A stretch of DNA of 24,117 nucleotides. Source: an uncultured Alistipes sp. Its GTDB lineage: Bacteria; Bacteroidota; Bacteroidia; Bacteroidales; Rikenellaceae. Positions within the stretch are counted from its first letter, which is position 1. Each line of letters begins with the position of its first letter. The notes beneath the pieces were generated by a model, which had not been told where the DNA came from, did no database searches, and saw only the letters and a program-made list of their open reading frames with translations. Positions 1 to 7,798 of the stretch are shown piece after piece. Both the position numbers and the translations under genes were made by a program. The DNA is taken from positions 1 through 24,117 of the forward strand of contig USBO01000013.1 in assembly GCA_900552955.1 (NCBI GenBank). The letters are read 5' to 3'.

Positions 1-2268
1 CCGTTCGGCAGCAATACGAGCCAGCTGAAAGCCGTGCAGAAAGCTTTCGAGCATTCGATCAGCGTCATTCAAGGCCCTCCCGGAACCGGCAAGACGCAAA
101 CCATCCTGAACATCATCGCCAACATCCTCGTTGCCGGGAAAACGGTGTTGGTCGTCTCGAACAACAACTCGGCGACCGACAACGTGCTGGGAAAACTCAT
201 CAAATACGAGTTCGGTTTTTTCGCCGCACCACTCGGCAATTCGGACAACAAACAGCGATTTATCGAAAGTCAAGAGAAGGAAAAACAATATCCGAAGGTG
301 CTTGCATCCTGGCGCCTTGATGAGGCGAATCGTCCCGAATTTCTCGAACAGATAGACCGGCAGATCGAATTACTGCACAGGCTTTTCGCCAAGCAAGAGC
401 GACTTGCCATCGCCAAGCAGGAATTGCAGGCTTTGGAAACGGAGCGACGCCATTTCGAGCGGGAAATCGGAGCTTCCGATTACAAAATCACCTTGCGGAA
501 AACCGGCAACATTCCCCGTCTGACCCGATTGTGGTTCGACTTACAACAATTCGCCGAAGATGCAGCTCTCCGTTCTGGCTTTTTCGGCAATATGCGTGTA
601 AAATTCCGTTGGATTGCTATTCGACTTCGCAGCCAACAGCTGCTCAAAGGATTATCGCACGGCTTCTTCCAACGCGACTTATCTGCTATCGTATCGGACT
701 TGCAAGCAGCCATTTACGATGCACGGCTCAAAGCATTGCGTGCCGAAATTGCAGAATTGGAAGCATATATTATCTCGCAGAATGCAGAGGAACAGACGAA
801 GCATCTTTCCGAATGGTCGATGCAGTTTCTGAAAAATGCACTCCACCGCAAGTACGGAGTTGACCACCCCAAGCCGATATTCTTATCCACTGACCTCTAT
901 TTCAAGGCTCAGGAGGTGTTGAACGAATATCCCGTCGTGTTGAGCACGACGTTTTCTGCCCGCAGCTGTCTGTCGTCCGAAACGATATACGATTACGTCA
1001 TCATGGACGAAGTGTCGCAGGTATCGGTCGAGACTGGTGCACTGGCTCTTTCATGTGCCCGAAACGCCGTTATCGTCGGCGACTCCATGCAGCTACCGAA
1101 TGTCGTTACACCGGGAGCACGGCTCAAGCTCGACGAAATCGCCGTACAATTCCCCATCCCCCAATCCTACGACTGCGCCCGAAACAGTTTTTTGGAATCC
1201 GTCTGCCGCTCGATTTCCAGCGTTCCACAAACCCTGCTGAAAGAGCACTATCGCTGTCATCCGAAAATCATCGACTTTTGTAACCGGAAATTCTACGGCA
1301 GCAACCTCATTATCATGACCCGCGATAACGGTGAACCAGATGTCATTTGCGCCATTAAAACGGTCGAGGGCAATCACGACCGCCACCATGTAAACCAACG
1401 TGAAATCGACGTCATCCGCAAAGAAGTACTGCCAACGCTTTCGTACGAAGCCGAACATATTGGCATCATAGCTCCTTACAACGCACAAGTCGATGCATTG
1501 CAGCAACAAATCGGAGCGTCGGTCGACATCGCGACTGTGCATAAATTCCAGGGCCGCGAAAAGGATGCGATCATCATGAGCACCGTCGAAAATCAAATAT
1601 CCGACTTCGTCGACGACCCCAATCTGCTGAATGTCGCCGTGTCACGAGCCAAACAAAAGTTCTGCTTGGTCGTAACCGGCAACAAGCAACAAAAGAGCGG
1701 CAACATCAGCGACCTGCTGGCTTACATCGAGTACAACAATTTTACAGTTACCGAAAGCAAAATCCGTTCGATCTTCGACTACCTCTACAAGCAATACACC
1801 GAGGCCCGAATGGCTTATCTGACCACACGCAAACGGGTTTCAAAATACGATTCCGAAAACCTGACCTTTGCCTTAATCGAGGATATTTTACGCAACAATG
1901 CAGCCATGCGACACCTCGATGTCGTGTGCCATTTACCCCTGCGGATGCTGCTCCGCGATTTCTCGCTGCTCGACGACGTCGAACGCAGGTATGCAGGAAA
2001 CGGCCTTACGCACCTCGATTTTCTGATTTACAACAAGGTCGGCAAACAACCCGTGCTCGCCATCGAAACCGACGGTTTTTCTTATCATCAAGAAGGTTCC
2101 CGGCAAAAGGAACGAGACGAAATGAAAGATCGCATATTGGAACTCTACGGCATTCCCTGCGAACGTCTGTCGACCGCCGAAAGCGACGAACGGGAACGTA
2201 TCGAAATCCGGCTGAAAGAGATTCTACATATCGATTACATCCTGCCGGGAAAAAATTCTATCGTTTAA
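1..2268 (+). CDS. SF1 (UPF1/DNA2-like) AAA helicase with C-terminal nuclease-like domain, 5' truncated
   Basis: The reading frame is open from base 1, so the N-terminus lies outside the window; the GTG at position 34 is internal. Counting residues from base 1, the visible 755 codons contain Walker A GPPGTGKT at 25-32, a charged coiled-coil-like insert at roughly 95-290, the Walker B variant DEVSQ at 336-340, a GDSMQLP motif III near 360, a VHKFQGREKD motif near 515 and NVAVSRAKQ motif VI near 550. These are superfamily 1 helicase motifs. The last ~100 residues resemble the Vsr/MTES_1575-type restriction-like fold: HLDF (D673), then IETDG (E689, D691), a histidine and a downstream helix. An ATP-driven DNA or RNA translocase coupled to a nuclease is inferred; such fusions occur in defence islands and as orphan repair proteins. 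Base composition is less GC-rich than dprA onwards, which hints at horizontal acquisition. The helicase call is firm, the biological role unknown. Confidence 0.85.
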   Translation, partial: PFGSNTSQLKAVQKAFEHSISVIQGPPGTGKTQTILNIIANILVAGKTVLVVSNNNSATDNVLGKLIKYEFGFFAAPLGNSDNKQRFIESQEKEKQYPKVLASWRLDEANRPEFLEQIDRQIELLHRLFAKQERLAIAKQELQALETERRHFEREIGASDYKITLRKTGNIPRLTRLWFDLQQFAEDAALRSGFFGNMRVKFRWIAIRLRSQQLLKGLSHGFFQRDLSAIVSDLQAAIYDARLKALRAEIAELEAYIISQNAEEQTKHLSEWSMQFLKNALHRKYGVDHPKPIFLSTDLYFKAQEVLNEYPVVLSTTFSARSCLSSETIYDYVIMDEVSQVSVETGALALSCARNAVIVGDSMQLPNVVTPGARLKLDEIAVQFPIPQSYDCARNSFLESVCRSISSVPQTLLKEHYRCHPKIIDFCNRKFYGSNLIIMTRDNGEPDVICAIKTVEGNHDRHHVNQREIDVIRKEVLPTLSYEAEHIGIIAPYNAQVDALQQQIGASVDIATVHKFQGREKDAIIMSTVENQISDFVDDPNLLNVAVSRAKQKFCLVVTGNKQQKSGNISDLLAYIEYNNFTVTESKIRSIFDYLYKQYTEARMAYLTTRKRVSKYDSENLTFALIEDILRNNAAMRHLDVVCHLPLRMLLRDFSLLDDVERRYAGNGLTHLDFLIYNKVGKQPVLAIETDGFSYHQEGSRQKERDEMKDRILELYGIPCERLSTAESDERERIEIRLKEILHIDYILPGKNSIV

Positions 2269-2309
2269 TTTTGTACGGCCGTATTACAAATGTATGACAA
2301 ATCAAAAAG

Positions 2310-2343
2310 AAAACCGCGTTGTAGATAACTACAACGCGGTTTT
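2310..2343 (-). terminator. Intrinsic terminator of tRNA-Cys
   Basis: A perfect 15-bp inverted repeat (2310-2324 with 2329-2343) encloses a 4-nt loop. Read on the minus strand it begins 4 nt after the tRNA discriminator base and is followed by a T-rich run interrupted by a C and a G. It could also stop plus-strand transcription of the helicase gene, because the right arm ends in TTTT. Confidence 0.85.
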
Positions 2344-2347
2344 GGTG

Positions 2348-2418
2348 AGGTCTGAAGCGGATTCGAACCGCTGTACAAGGTTTTGCAGACCTTTGCCTAG
2401 CCACTCGGCCATCAGACC
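2348..2418 (-). tRNA. tRNA-Cys (GCA)
   Basis: Read on the minus strand, a full 71-nt cloverleaf folds. The acceptor stem GGTCTGA pairs with TCAGACC, and the discriminator is T, as expected for tRNA-Cys. The D arm contains GCCGAGTGGCTAGGC. The anticodon stem AAGGT/ACCTT holds the loop CTGCAAA, with anticodon GCA at 2384-2386 in plus coordinates. The T arm is AGCGG-TTCGAAT-CCGCT. CCA is not encoded directly after the discriminator, so it must be added by CCA-transferase. The gene has its own promoter and terminator. Its 3' end points towards the compositionally different helicase gene, which is the side on which a tRNA-integrated island would lie. Confidence 0.95.
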
Positions 2419-2514
2419 AAATCCCCGATTCCCATCCTGCGGAACACGCTCCCCGTCGTATCCCGACGGCCCATTTGGGACGGTTCCCCACGAATCCTAA
2501 CGGTTTCGAGACTG

Positions 2515-2546
2515 CAAATATACAAACATTTCTGATTTCTGCAAAA
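2515..2546 (-). promoter_or_regulatory. Bacteroidetes-type promoter for tRNA-Cys
   Basis: On the minus strand there is a perfect -7 element TATATTTG (plus 2515-2522) and a -33 TTTTG (plus 2542-2546) separated by 19 bp, matching TTTG-N19-TAnnTTTG. Transcription would begin near 2508, giving about 90 nt of 5' leader before the mature tRNA. The leader contains a small hairpin (2453-2458 with 2464-2469). Confidence 0.7.
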
Positions 2547-2608
2547 CTTATCGAAGAACTTTCGGTTTTCACCGAAAAAACGCTACCTTTACCTTGTAAA
2601 AAAGCATT

Positions 2609-3706
2609 ATGACCGTCGACGATATTGCGCTCACGCTGATTCCGGGCCTCGGCATCAAAGGAATCGTTCACCTGCTGGAGACATTCGGTTCGGCACGGGC
2701 GGTCTTCGCCGCATCGGCCGACGAGCTCACCGGCCGGGCGGAGCTGCGTGCCGACATCGCCCGCAGCATCGTCGCCCGCCGGAGTCACTCCGAAGCGGAG
2801 CGCGAACTGCACTTCTGCCGCCGGCAGTGTATCGAACCCCTCGCGTCGACCGACGACGCCTATCCGCCGCTGCTGCGCGACATTCCCGACTATCCCCACG
2901 TCTTATATATCAAAGGTAACGCCGCCGCATTGTCGCAGCGGTGCGTCTCGATGGTCGGCACGCGCCGCATCTCGGCCTACGGTCAGCGGCTCTGCGATGA
3001 GCTGGTGCGCGGCCTGCGCCGCATCTCCGGCGTGACCATCGTCAGCGGCCTGGCCTTCGGCGTGGATGTCGCCTGCCACCGCGCGGCGCTGGCGGCCGGC
3101 ATCCCGACCGTGGGCGTCGTGGCCAATCCGCTGCCCGACGTGACGCCGGCCCAGCATGCCGCCGTCGCGCGCGAGATGCTCGAACGGGGCGGCGCGCTGG
3201 TCTCGGAGCTGCACTCGCAGAGCAAGCAGCGCGGGACGTTCTACCTCGCACGCAACCGCATCATCGCCGGACTGAGCGCCGGCACGGTCGTCGTGGAATC
3301 GCCCGCCTCGGGCGGTTCGCTCGCAACGGCGCACTACGCCGACGGATACAACCGCACGGTCATGGCGCCTCCCGGGCGCACGACCGATGCCAACTCGTTC
3401 GGAACCAACGCACTGATCCGCAACCGCAAGGCGACGCTCATCCGCTCGGCGGAGGACATCGTCGAGGAGTTGCAATGGGAGTTCGCGCTCGACCGCGACG
3501 AAATCGCCCCCGCCGTTCCCACGCCGTCGCTGACGGCCGAGGAGGAGGCGGTGCTCGCGCTGCTGGGCGACGAACCCCGCCCGCTGGCCGAACTGATCGC
3601 CGCAAGCGGACGGGACTATGCCGCGCTGAGCGTCCTGCTCATGGGGCTCGAGCTCTCGGGTGCGATCCGCCAGCTCCCGGGCAACCGCTATCAACGTAAA
3701 TCGTGA
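2609..3706 (+). CDS. dprA: DNA processing protein DprA (Smf family)
   Basis: DprA binds single-stranded DNA and loads RecA during natural transformation; many bacteria keep it without known competence. The 365-residue protein has the full family layout: an N-terminal helix-hairpin-helix/SAM-like segment with IPGLGIKG at 11-18, a Rossmann-like core at about 113-280 with MVGTRR (115-120), SGLAFGVD (146-153), the ESPASGGSLAT motif (230-240) and PPGRTTDANSFGTNALI (254-270), and a C-terminal winged helix (about 308-362). The length is normal for Bacteroidetes. The ATG at 2609 fits the family N-terminus. A weak promoter match TACCTTTA sits at 2584-2591. The stop codon lies 9 nt before tatD, so the two are probably co-transcribed. 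High GC, like the rest of the core. Confidence 0.95.
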   Translation: MTVDDIALTLIPGLGIKGIVHLLETFGSARAVFAASADELTGRAELRADIARSIVARRSHSEAERELHFCRRQCIEPLASTDDAYPPLLRDIPDYPHVLYIKGNAAALSQRCVSMVGTRRISAYGQRLCDELVRGLRRISGVTIVSGLAFGVDVACHRAALAAGIPTVGVVANPLPDVTPAQHAAVAREMLERGGALVSELHSQSKQRGTFYLARNRIIAGLSAGTVVVESPASGGSLATAHYADGYNRTVMAPPGRTTDANSFGTNALIRNRKATLIRSAEDIVEELQWEFALDRDEIAPAVPTPSLTAEEEAVLALLGDEPRPLAELIAASGRDYAALSVLLMGLELSGAIRQLPGNRYQRKS

Positions 3707-3715
3707 CTGAGACAG

Positions 3716-4528
3716 ATGGAACTGATCGACACCCACTCGCATCTCTACGAACCGGAATTCGACGCCGACCGCGACGAAGCCCTCGCACGGGCCCGCGAGG
3801 CCGGCGTGACGGCGCTGCTGCTGCCGGCCATCGACGCCGCGAGCGACCGCCGGCTCTTCGATCTCTGCCGCAGCCGGTCCAAATATTGCTTTCCGATGAT
3901 GGGGCTGCACCCCACGTCGGTCAACGACAACCCCGCCTGGCGCGACGAACTGGCCCGTGTGGAGCGCTATCTGCTCGACCCGCCCGAAGGCATCGCCCGG
4001 TTCTGCGCCGTGGGCGAAATCGGGCTCGACTACTATTGGAGCGACGCGTACGTCGCCCAGCAGACCGAAGCGTTCGTCGCCCAACTGCGGCTGGCCGCAC
4101 GGCTCGACCTGCCGGTGGCCATCCACACCCGCGCGGCGTGGGACGACATGTGCCGGATCATCGAAGCCGAGACGGAGCGCGCCCGCGCGCACGGCCAGCG
4201 GCTGCGGGGCGTCTTCCACGCCTTTTCGGAGGATGCGGCCACGGCCGAACGGCTGCGGGCCTGCGGCGATTTCCGCTTCGGCATCGGCGGCACGGTGACC
4301 TTCAAAAAGAGCGCCGCGGCCGAAACCGTCCGCACGCTGCCGCTCGACAGCATCCTGCTCGAAACCGACTGTCCCTACCTCACGCCCGCACCCCACCGTG
4401 GACAGCGCAACGAGTCGGCCTACGTGCGGTTCGTCTGCGACAGGATCGCCGAACTCAAGGGGCTCGACCCCGAAACGGTCGCCACCGCGACGACGGCCAA
4501 CGCCCGCCGGCTCTTTTTCAACCGATAA
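3716..4528 (+). CDS. tatD: TatD family metal-dependent DNase
   Basis: TatD proteins are TIM-barrel metal-dependent hydrolases with 3'-5' exonuclease or DNase activity on DNA, and some have been linked to D-aminoacyl-tRNA editing or oxidative damage repair. All metal ligands expected for the family are visible in this 270-residue protein: DTHSHL (H7, H9), AVGEIGLDYY (E101), PVAIHTR (H137), GVFHAFS (H168) and ETDCPYLTP (D218). The length is typical and the protein is soluble, with no signal peptide. It sits 9 nt behind dprA and 20 nt before ansA in the same direction, an operon-like arrangement. The exact in vivo substrate cannot be told from sequence. Confidence 0.93.
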   Translation: MELIDTHSHLYEPEFDADRDEALARAREAGVTALLLPAIDAASDRRLFDLCRSRSKYCFPMMGLHPTSVNDNPAWRDELARVERYLLDPPEGIARFCAVGEIGLDYYWSDAYVAQQTEAFVAQLRLAARLDLPVAIHTRAAWDDMCRIIEAETERARAHGQRLRGVFHAFSEDAATAERLRACGDFRFGIGGTVTFKKSAAAETVRTLPLDSILLETDCPYLTPAPHRGQRNESAYVRFVCDRIAELKGLDPETVATATTANARRLFFNR

Positions 4529-4548
4529 TCCACAGACACCGAATCAGT

Positions 4549-5589
4549 ATGGAATCCTCGGTATTAATCATCTACACGGGCGGCACGATCGGCATGAAGA
4601 CCGACCCCGCCACGGGGGCCCTCGTGCCGTTCGACTTCCGCGGCATCCACGACGAGTTCCCCGCCATCCGCTCGTTGCAGGTGCGCATCGACGTGCAGTC
4701 GCTCACGCCGGTCATCGACTCGTCGAACGTCACCCCCGCGCTCTGGCTCCATCTGGCGGAGCTCATCCGCGACAACTACGCGTGCTACGACGGCTTCGTC
4801 GTCCTGCACGGCACCGATACGATGTCCTACACCGCCTCGGCGCTCAGCTTCCTGCTGGAGAATCTCGCCAAGCCGGTCGTCTTCACCGGCAGCCAAATCC
4901 CCATCGGCGTGCTGCGCACCGACGGACGCGAGAACCTCGTCACGGCCATCGAGATCGCCGCGGCCCGCGATGCGCAGGGGCCCGTCGTGCCCGAAGTGTC
5001 GCTCTACTTCCAGAACCGGCTCTTCCGCGCCAACCGCACCGTCAAGCAGAGCGCCGAGGAGTTCGCGGCCTTCCGCTCCTACAACTATCCGGCGCTGGCC
5101 GAGGTGGGGGTCAACATCGCCTACCGCCGCGACTGCATCCGCAGACCGGAGCGGCCCGACGCCGAGCTGCGGATCGCCCGGGCGCTCGACGACCGCGTGC
5201 TGGTCATCCGCCTTTTCCCCGGGCTGCGCGCGCAAGTGCTGCGGGCCATGCTCGCGGTCGAGGGGCTGCGGGCCGTCGTGCTGGAGACCTACGGCGCCGG
5301 CAACGCCCCCACCGCGCCGGAGTTCATCGCCACCGTGCGCGAAGCCGTCGAACGGGGCCTCCTGGTCATGAACGTGACGCAATGCAGCGGCGGCAGCGTG
5401 GCCATGGAGCTCTACGAAACTGGACGCCGGCTGCAGGAGGCCGGCGTGATCTGCGGCTGCGACATCACCACCGAAGCGGCCGTGGCCAAACTCATGTACG
5501 TACTGGGACAAAATCTCCCGCCGCAACAGACGCGGCAGATGCTACGACGACCGCTGCGCGGAGAATTTACGGAGAACGGCATTGCATAA
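4549..5589 (+). CDS. ansA: Type I (cytoplasmic) L-asparaginase
   Basis: This enzyme hydrolyses L-asparagine to aspartate and ammonia. The ATG at 4549 is chosen because the family begins at this point, with YTGGTIGM immediately after it (nucleophile T13). The frame stays open upstream to 3703 only because it is a shadow of tatD. The 346-residue protein has the second active-site motif HGTDTM (T89, D90) and the catalytic lysine in NRTVK (K166). Near the C-terminus GGSVAMELYETG matches the family. There is no signal peptide, as expected for the cytoplasmic type I form rather than the periplasmic type II. It is the last gene of the dprA-tatD-ansA run. No hairpin terminator is visible after the stop, only a T9 run at 5595-5603. 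Confidence 0.94.
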   Translation: MESSVLIIYTGGTIGMKTDPATGALVPFDFRGIHDEFPAIRSLQVRIDVQSLTPVIDSSNVTPALWLHLAELIRDNYACYDGFVVLHGTDTMSYTASALSFLLENLAKPVVFTGSQIPIGVLRTDGRENLVTAIEIAAARDAQGPVVPEVSLYFQNRLFRANRTVKQSAEEFAAFRSYNYPALAEVGVNIAYRRDCIRRPERPDAELRIARALDDRVLVIRLFPGLRAQVLRAMLAVEGLRAVVLETYGAGNAPTAPEFIATVREAVERGLLVMNVTQCSGGSVAMELYETGRRLQEAGVICGCDITTEAAVAKLMYVLGQNLPPQQTRQMLRRPLRGEFTENGIA

Positions 5590-5612
5590 ACCGATTTTTT
5601 TTTCTATATTTC
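5582..5612 (+). promoter_or_regulatory. Possible promoter of the TonB energiser operon
   Basis: TATATTTC at 5605-5612 matches the -7 consensus TAnnTTTG except for the last base, with TTG at 5582-5584 about 20 bp upstream. No better -7 element was found nearer exbB. If real, the operon has a leader of roughly 330 nt. Confidence 0.3.
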
Positions 5613-5947
5613 GCACAGTTTAGCTGCAAAAATGAGAGTCATTCCGGTTGCAGGACAGTCATAATCCAGGGCAAATCGCTGACCTTCAGGTTTTTGTCGT
5701 GCAGTTTCGTTGTGCAGCGGAAAAACGGCCGCCACGCAGGGAAACGGCGCGCAGCGAACGAAAACGAATGAAAAAAGAGTGACAACCGAAATTTTTGACG
5801 GAATTCCGCGCCGGAAACCGATCGTTTCCGAAAGGCCGGATGCAACGCCGGACACGTTCGAGCGATGCAGGGACGAAAGAACGCACACGAAAACGAACTT
5901 AACGCAATAGCAAAAACACTAACAAATTTTATTAATCACTTAATCGT
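5613..5947 (+). other. Long gene-free leader before exbB
   Basis: No convincing coding frame lies here: the short open frames on both strands lack family-like sequence. The stretch holds one clear hairpin (CGGAAAC at 5812-5818 pairing with GTTTCCG at 5824-5830, 5-nt loop) and an A-rich segment just before the exbB start. It may be a structured 5' untranslated region, but no known riboswitch was recognised. Confidence 0.4.
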
Positions 5948-6733
5948 ATGAAAAAACTTTTTTTGATTCTGTCAGTGGCCATGTTCTCGCTTGGCACTGT
6001 TGATGCCTTCGCTCAGGAGAACGCTAACGAAGGAGCCGCAACCGAGCAGGTGGCCGTTGCCGAGACGACGACCGTCGCCGACACCGACGCCGAAATCGCC
6101 GGCGAGTCGATGCACCACGTGCTGATGCAGAAGTTCCTCGAGGGCGGTTGGGGCTGGATGCTTCCGGTGCTGCTCTGCTTGGTACTCGGTCTGGCCATCG
6201 CCATCGAGCGTATCCTCTACCTGTCACTCTCGACGATCAACTCGAAGAAATTCCTCAACAAAATCGAGGACGCACTCAAGAACGGCGGCGTGAACGCTGC
6301 CATGGAGGTCGCACGCAACACCCGCGGTCCGATCGCTTCGATCTACTATCAGGGTCTGTCGCGCTACAACCAGGGTCTTGACGCTGTCGAGAAGTCGGTC
6401 GTGTCGTACGGTTCGGTTCAGACGGGCCAGATGGAGTCGGGTCTGTCGTGGATCGGTCTGTTCATCGCCCTGTCGCCGATGCTGGGATTCATGGGTACCG
6501 TCGTGGGTATGATCGGCGCATTCGACGCCATCCAGGCTGCGGGCGACATCTCGCCGACGCTGGTTGCCGGCGGTATCAAGGTCGCTCTGCTGACCACACT
6601 CATGGGTCTTATCGCAGCCGTCATTCTCCAGTTGTTCTACAACTACATCGTGTCGAAGATCGACAGCCTCGTCAACGAGATGGAGGACACGTCGATCGTG
6701 CTGATGGACATGCTGACGGCTTACAAGAAATAA
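5948..6733 (+). CDS. exbB: MotA/TolQ/ExbB proton channel family protein
   Basis: ExbB forms the pentameric inner-membrane channel that, with ExbD, turns proton-motive force into movement of TonB to power outer-membrane TonB-dependent transporters. The 261-residue protein starts with a signal-peptide-like segment (1-22, ending AFAQ), then a Glu/Ala/Thr-rich spacer (about 23-55). Membrane segment 1 follows at about 71-90 (WMLPVLLCLVLGLAIAIERI), a cytoplasmic domain (about 91-160), and segments 2 and 3 at about 164-190 and 207-232. The conserved channel stretch LGFMGTVVGMIGAFD lies in segment 2. The extended, secreted-looking N-terminus is usual in Bacteroidales ExbB. Gene order with a small membrane protein and two exbD genes supports a TonB/ExbB/ExbD rather than flagellar role. 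TolQ remains a nominal alternative. Confidence 0.9.
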   Translation: MKKLFLILSVAMFSLGTVDAFAQENANEGAATEQVAVAETTTVADTDAEIAGESMHHVLMQKFLEGGWGWMLPVLLCLVLGLAIAIERILYLSLSTINSKKFLNKIEDALKNGGVNAAMEVARNTRGPIASIYYQGLSRYNQGLDAVEKSVVSYGSVQTGQMESGLSWIGLFIALSPMLGFMGTVVGMIGAFDAIQAAGDISPTLVAGGIKVALLTTLMGLIAAVILQLFYNYIVSKIDSLVNEMEDTSIVLMDMLTAYKK

Positions 6734-6764
6734 TCTGGACCTGTAAAAGAGTTTACCGAAAATT

Positions 6765-7184
6765 ATGAAAAAGATATTGAACATATTGCTGGGTGTGCTG
6801 ATGGCCATCACGGTGGTAATGATGGCTTATGCCATCTTTACCGGCGGATCGCAGGCAGCAATCAGCGCGAACCTCGTCTGGGGTTACGTTCTGATGGCCC
6901 TGGCTGTCTGCTCGGTGATCTTCTGCGCCCTCTACGGCATGGCGAAGAACCCGGCAGGAATCAAAGGCACGCTGCTCTCGCTGGGTCTGATCGTCGTCGT
7001 CGTGCTCGTCTCCTATTTCGTTGCGGCCGGCAAGAACATCCAGATCCCGAACTTCGCGGACGGCGGTTATTTCCCGCACTCCGCCACCGTGATCGCCGAT
7101 TGCAGCATCCTCGTGGCTTACATCGCCATGGGCGCAGCCATCGTGGTAGCCCTCTACTCGGAGGTTGCAAAATTATTCAAATAA
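6765..7184 (+). CDS. Small four-helix membrane protein of the TonB energiser operon, function unknown
   Basis: This 139-residue protein has four predicted hydrophobic segments (about 5-25, 39-60, 69-88 and 113-134) and no catalytic motif that I recognise. It lies between exbB (31 nt upstream) and exbD (14 nt downstream) in one direction. I recall a protein of this size and topology in the same position in Bacteroidetes operons. Both ends of the protein are Lys-containing and short. Position and topology suggest a structural or assembly partner of the ExbB/ExbD motor, but that is inference only. No signs of truncation. Confidence 0.75.
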   Translation: MKKILNILLGVLMAITVVMMAYAIFTGGSQAAISANLVWGYVLMALAVCSVIFCALYGMAKNPAGIKGTLLSLGLIVVVVLVSYFVAAGKNIQIPNFADGGYFPHSATVIADCSILVAYIAMGAAIVVALYSEVAKLFK

Positions 7185-7187
7185 GAG

Positions 7188-7192
7188 AGGAG
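7188..7192 (+). promoter_or_regulatory. Clear Shine-Dalgarno site of the first exbD
   Basis: AGGAG within AGAGAGGAG lies 6 nt before the ATG at 7199. The second exbD also has GGGAGGAA (7783-7790), 7 nt before its ATG. This is notable because most Bacteroidetes genes, including the others here, lack such sites. Confidence 0.6.
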
Positions 7193-7198
7193 TGAACA

Positions 7199-7798
7199 AT
7201 GGCAGGAGATAAAAGAAAAGTACAGGAGATCAATGCCGGTTCGATGGCCGACATCGCCTTCTTGCTGCTGATTTTCTTCCTTGTCGCCACCACCATGAAC
7301 ACGGATACGGGTCTGATGCGCGTCTTGCCGCCGATGCCCGATCCCAACCAGAAACAGGAGGATATCAAGGTGAAGGAACGCAACCTTCTGTTGGTATTCG
7401 TCTCGAAAGGCAACAACATCATGGCAGGCGGTCAGCAGATGGACATCCGTCAGCTCAAGGACAAGGCCAAGGAGTTTATCCTCAACCCGATGGACGACGA
7501 AAGCCTTCCCGAGAAGGAGGCGAAGGAATTCGATCTTCCCGACGGCAGCAAGTGGACCTATCCCGTCAGTCTGGGCGTGATCTCCCTCCAAACGGACCGC
7601 GGCACGAGTTACGAGACCTACATCATGGTGCAGAACGAGTTGACGCGCGCCTTCAATGAGGTTCGTAACGAAGTGGCGATGAAGAAGTTCGGAGCGAAAT
7701 TCGAAGATCTGAACGAGGATCAGCGCAATGTATTAACCAAAGCGGTGCCGCTGAAGATTTCGGAGGCCGAGCCGCGTAACGTGGGAGGAAAGAAGTAA
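7199..7798 (+). CDS. exbD: ExbD/TolR family biopolymer transport protein (first copy)
   Basis: ExbD is a single-pass inner-membrane protein whose membrane aspartate carries protons in the ExbB/ExbD motor. In this 199-residue protein a short cytoplasmic tail (1-15) leads into the segment MADIAFLLLIFFLVATT, with the essential aspartate at D18. The rest is periplasmic. The periplasmic part is longer than in the classic ~140-residue ExbD and contains an inserted acidic/lysine-rich stretch at about 100-120. The stop codon overlaps the ATG of the next exbD by one base, indicating translational coupling. The pair of non-identical exbD genes behind one exbB is a Bacteroidetes pattern and suggests a hetero-oligomeric motor. 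Confidence 0.9.
   Translation: MAGDKRKVQEINAGSMADIAFLLLIFFLVATTMNTDTGLMRVLPPMPDPNQKQEDIKVKERNLLLVFVSKGNNIMAGGQQMDIRQLKDKAKEFILNPMDDESLPEKEAKEFDLPDGSKWTYPVSLGVISLQTDRGTSYETYIMVQNELTRAFNEVRNEVAMKKFGAKFEDLNEDQRNVLTKAVPLKISEAEPRNVGGKK

Noticed and set aside
2287..2294. TACATTTG -7 match on the minus strand just beyond the tRNA-Cys terminator
   Set aside because: It would transcribe only the antisense of the helicase gene and has no matched -33 at good spacing, so it is probably chance in AT-rich DNA.
2561..2576. TTCGGT-TTTC-ACCGAA hairpin before dprA
   Set aside because: It has only a 6-bp stem and no T-run on either strand, so it is too weak to call.
3703..4548. Upstream extension of the asparaginase frame to a GTG at 3703
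   Set aside because: It lies entirely over dprA's end and tatD, is Arg/Pro-rich and shadow-like, and the asparaginase family begins at 4549.
5604..5888. Minus-strand 94-codon frame in the exbB leader
   Set aside because: It shows no family resemblance, and its composition fits random reading of non-coding DNA.
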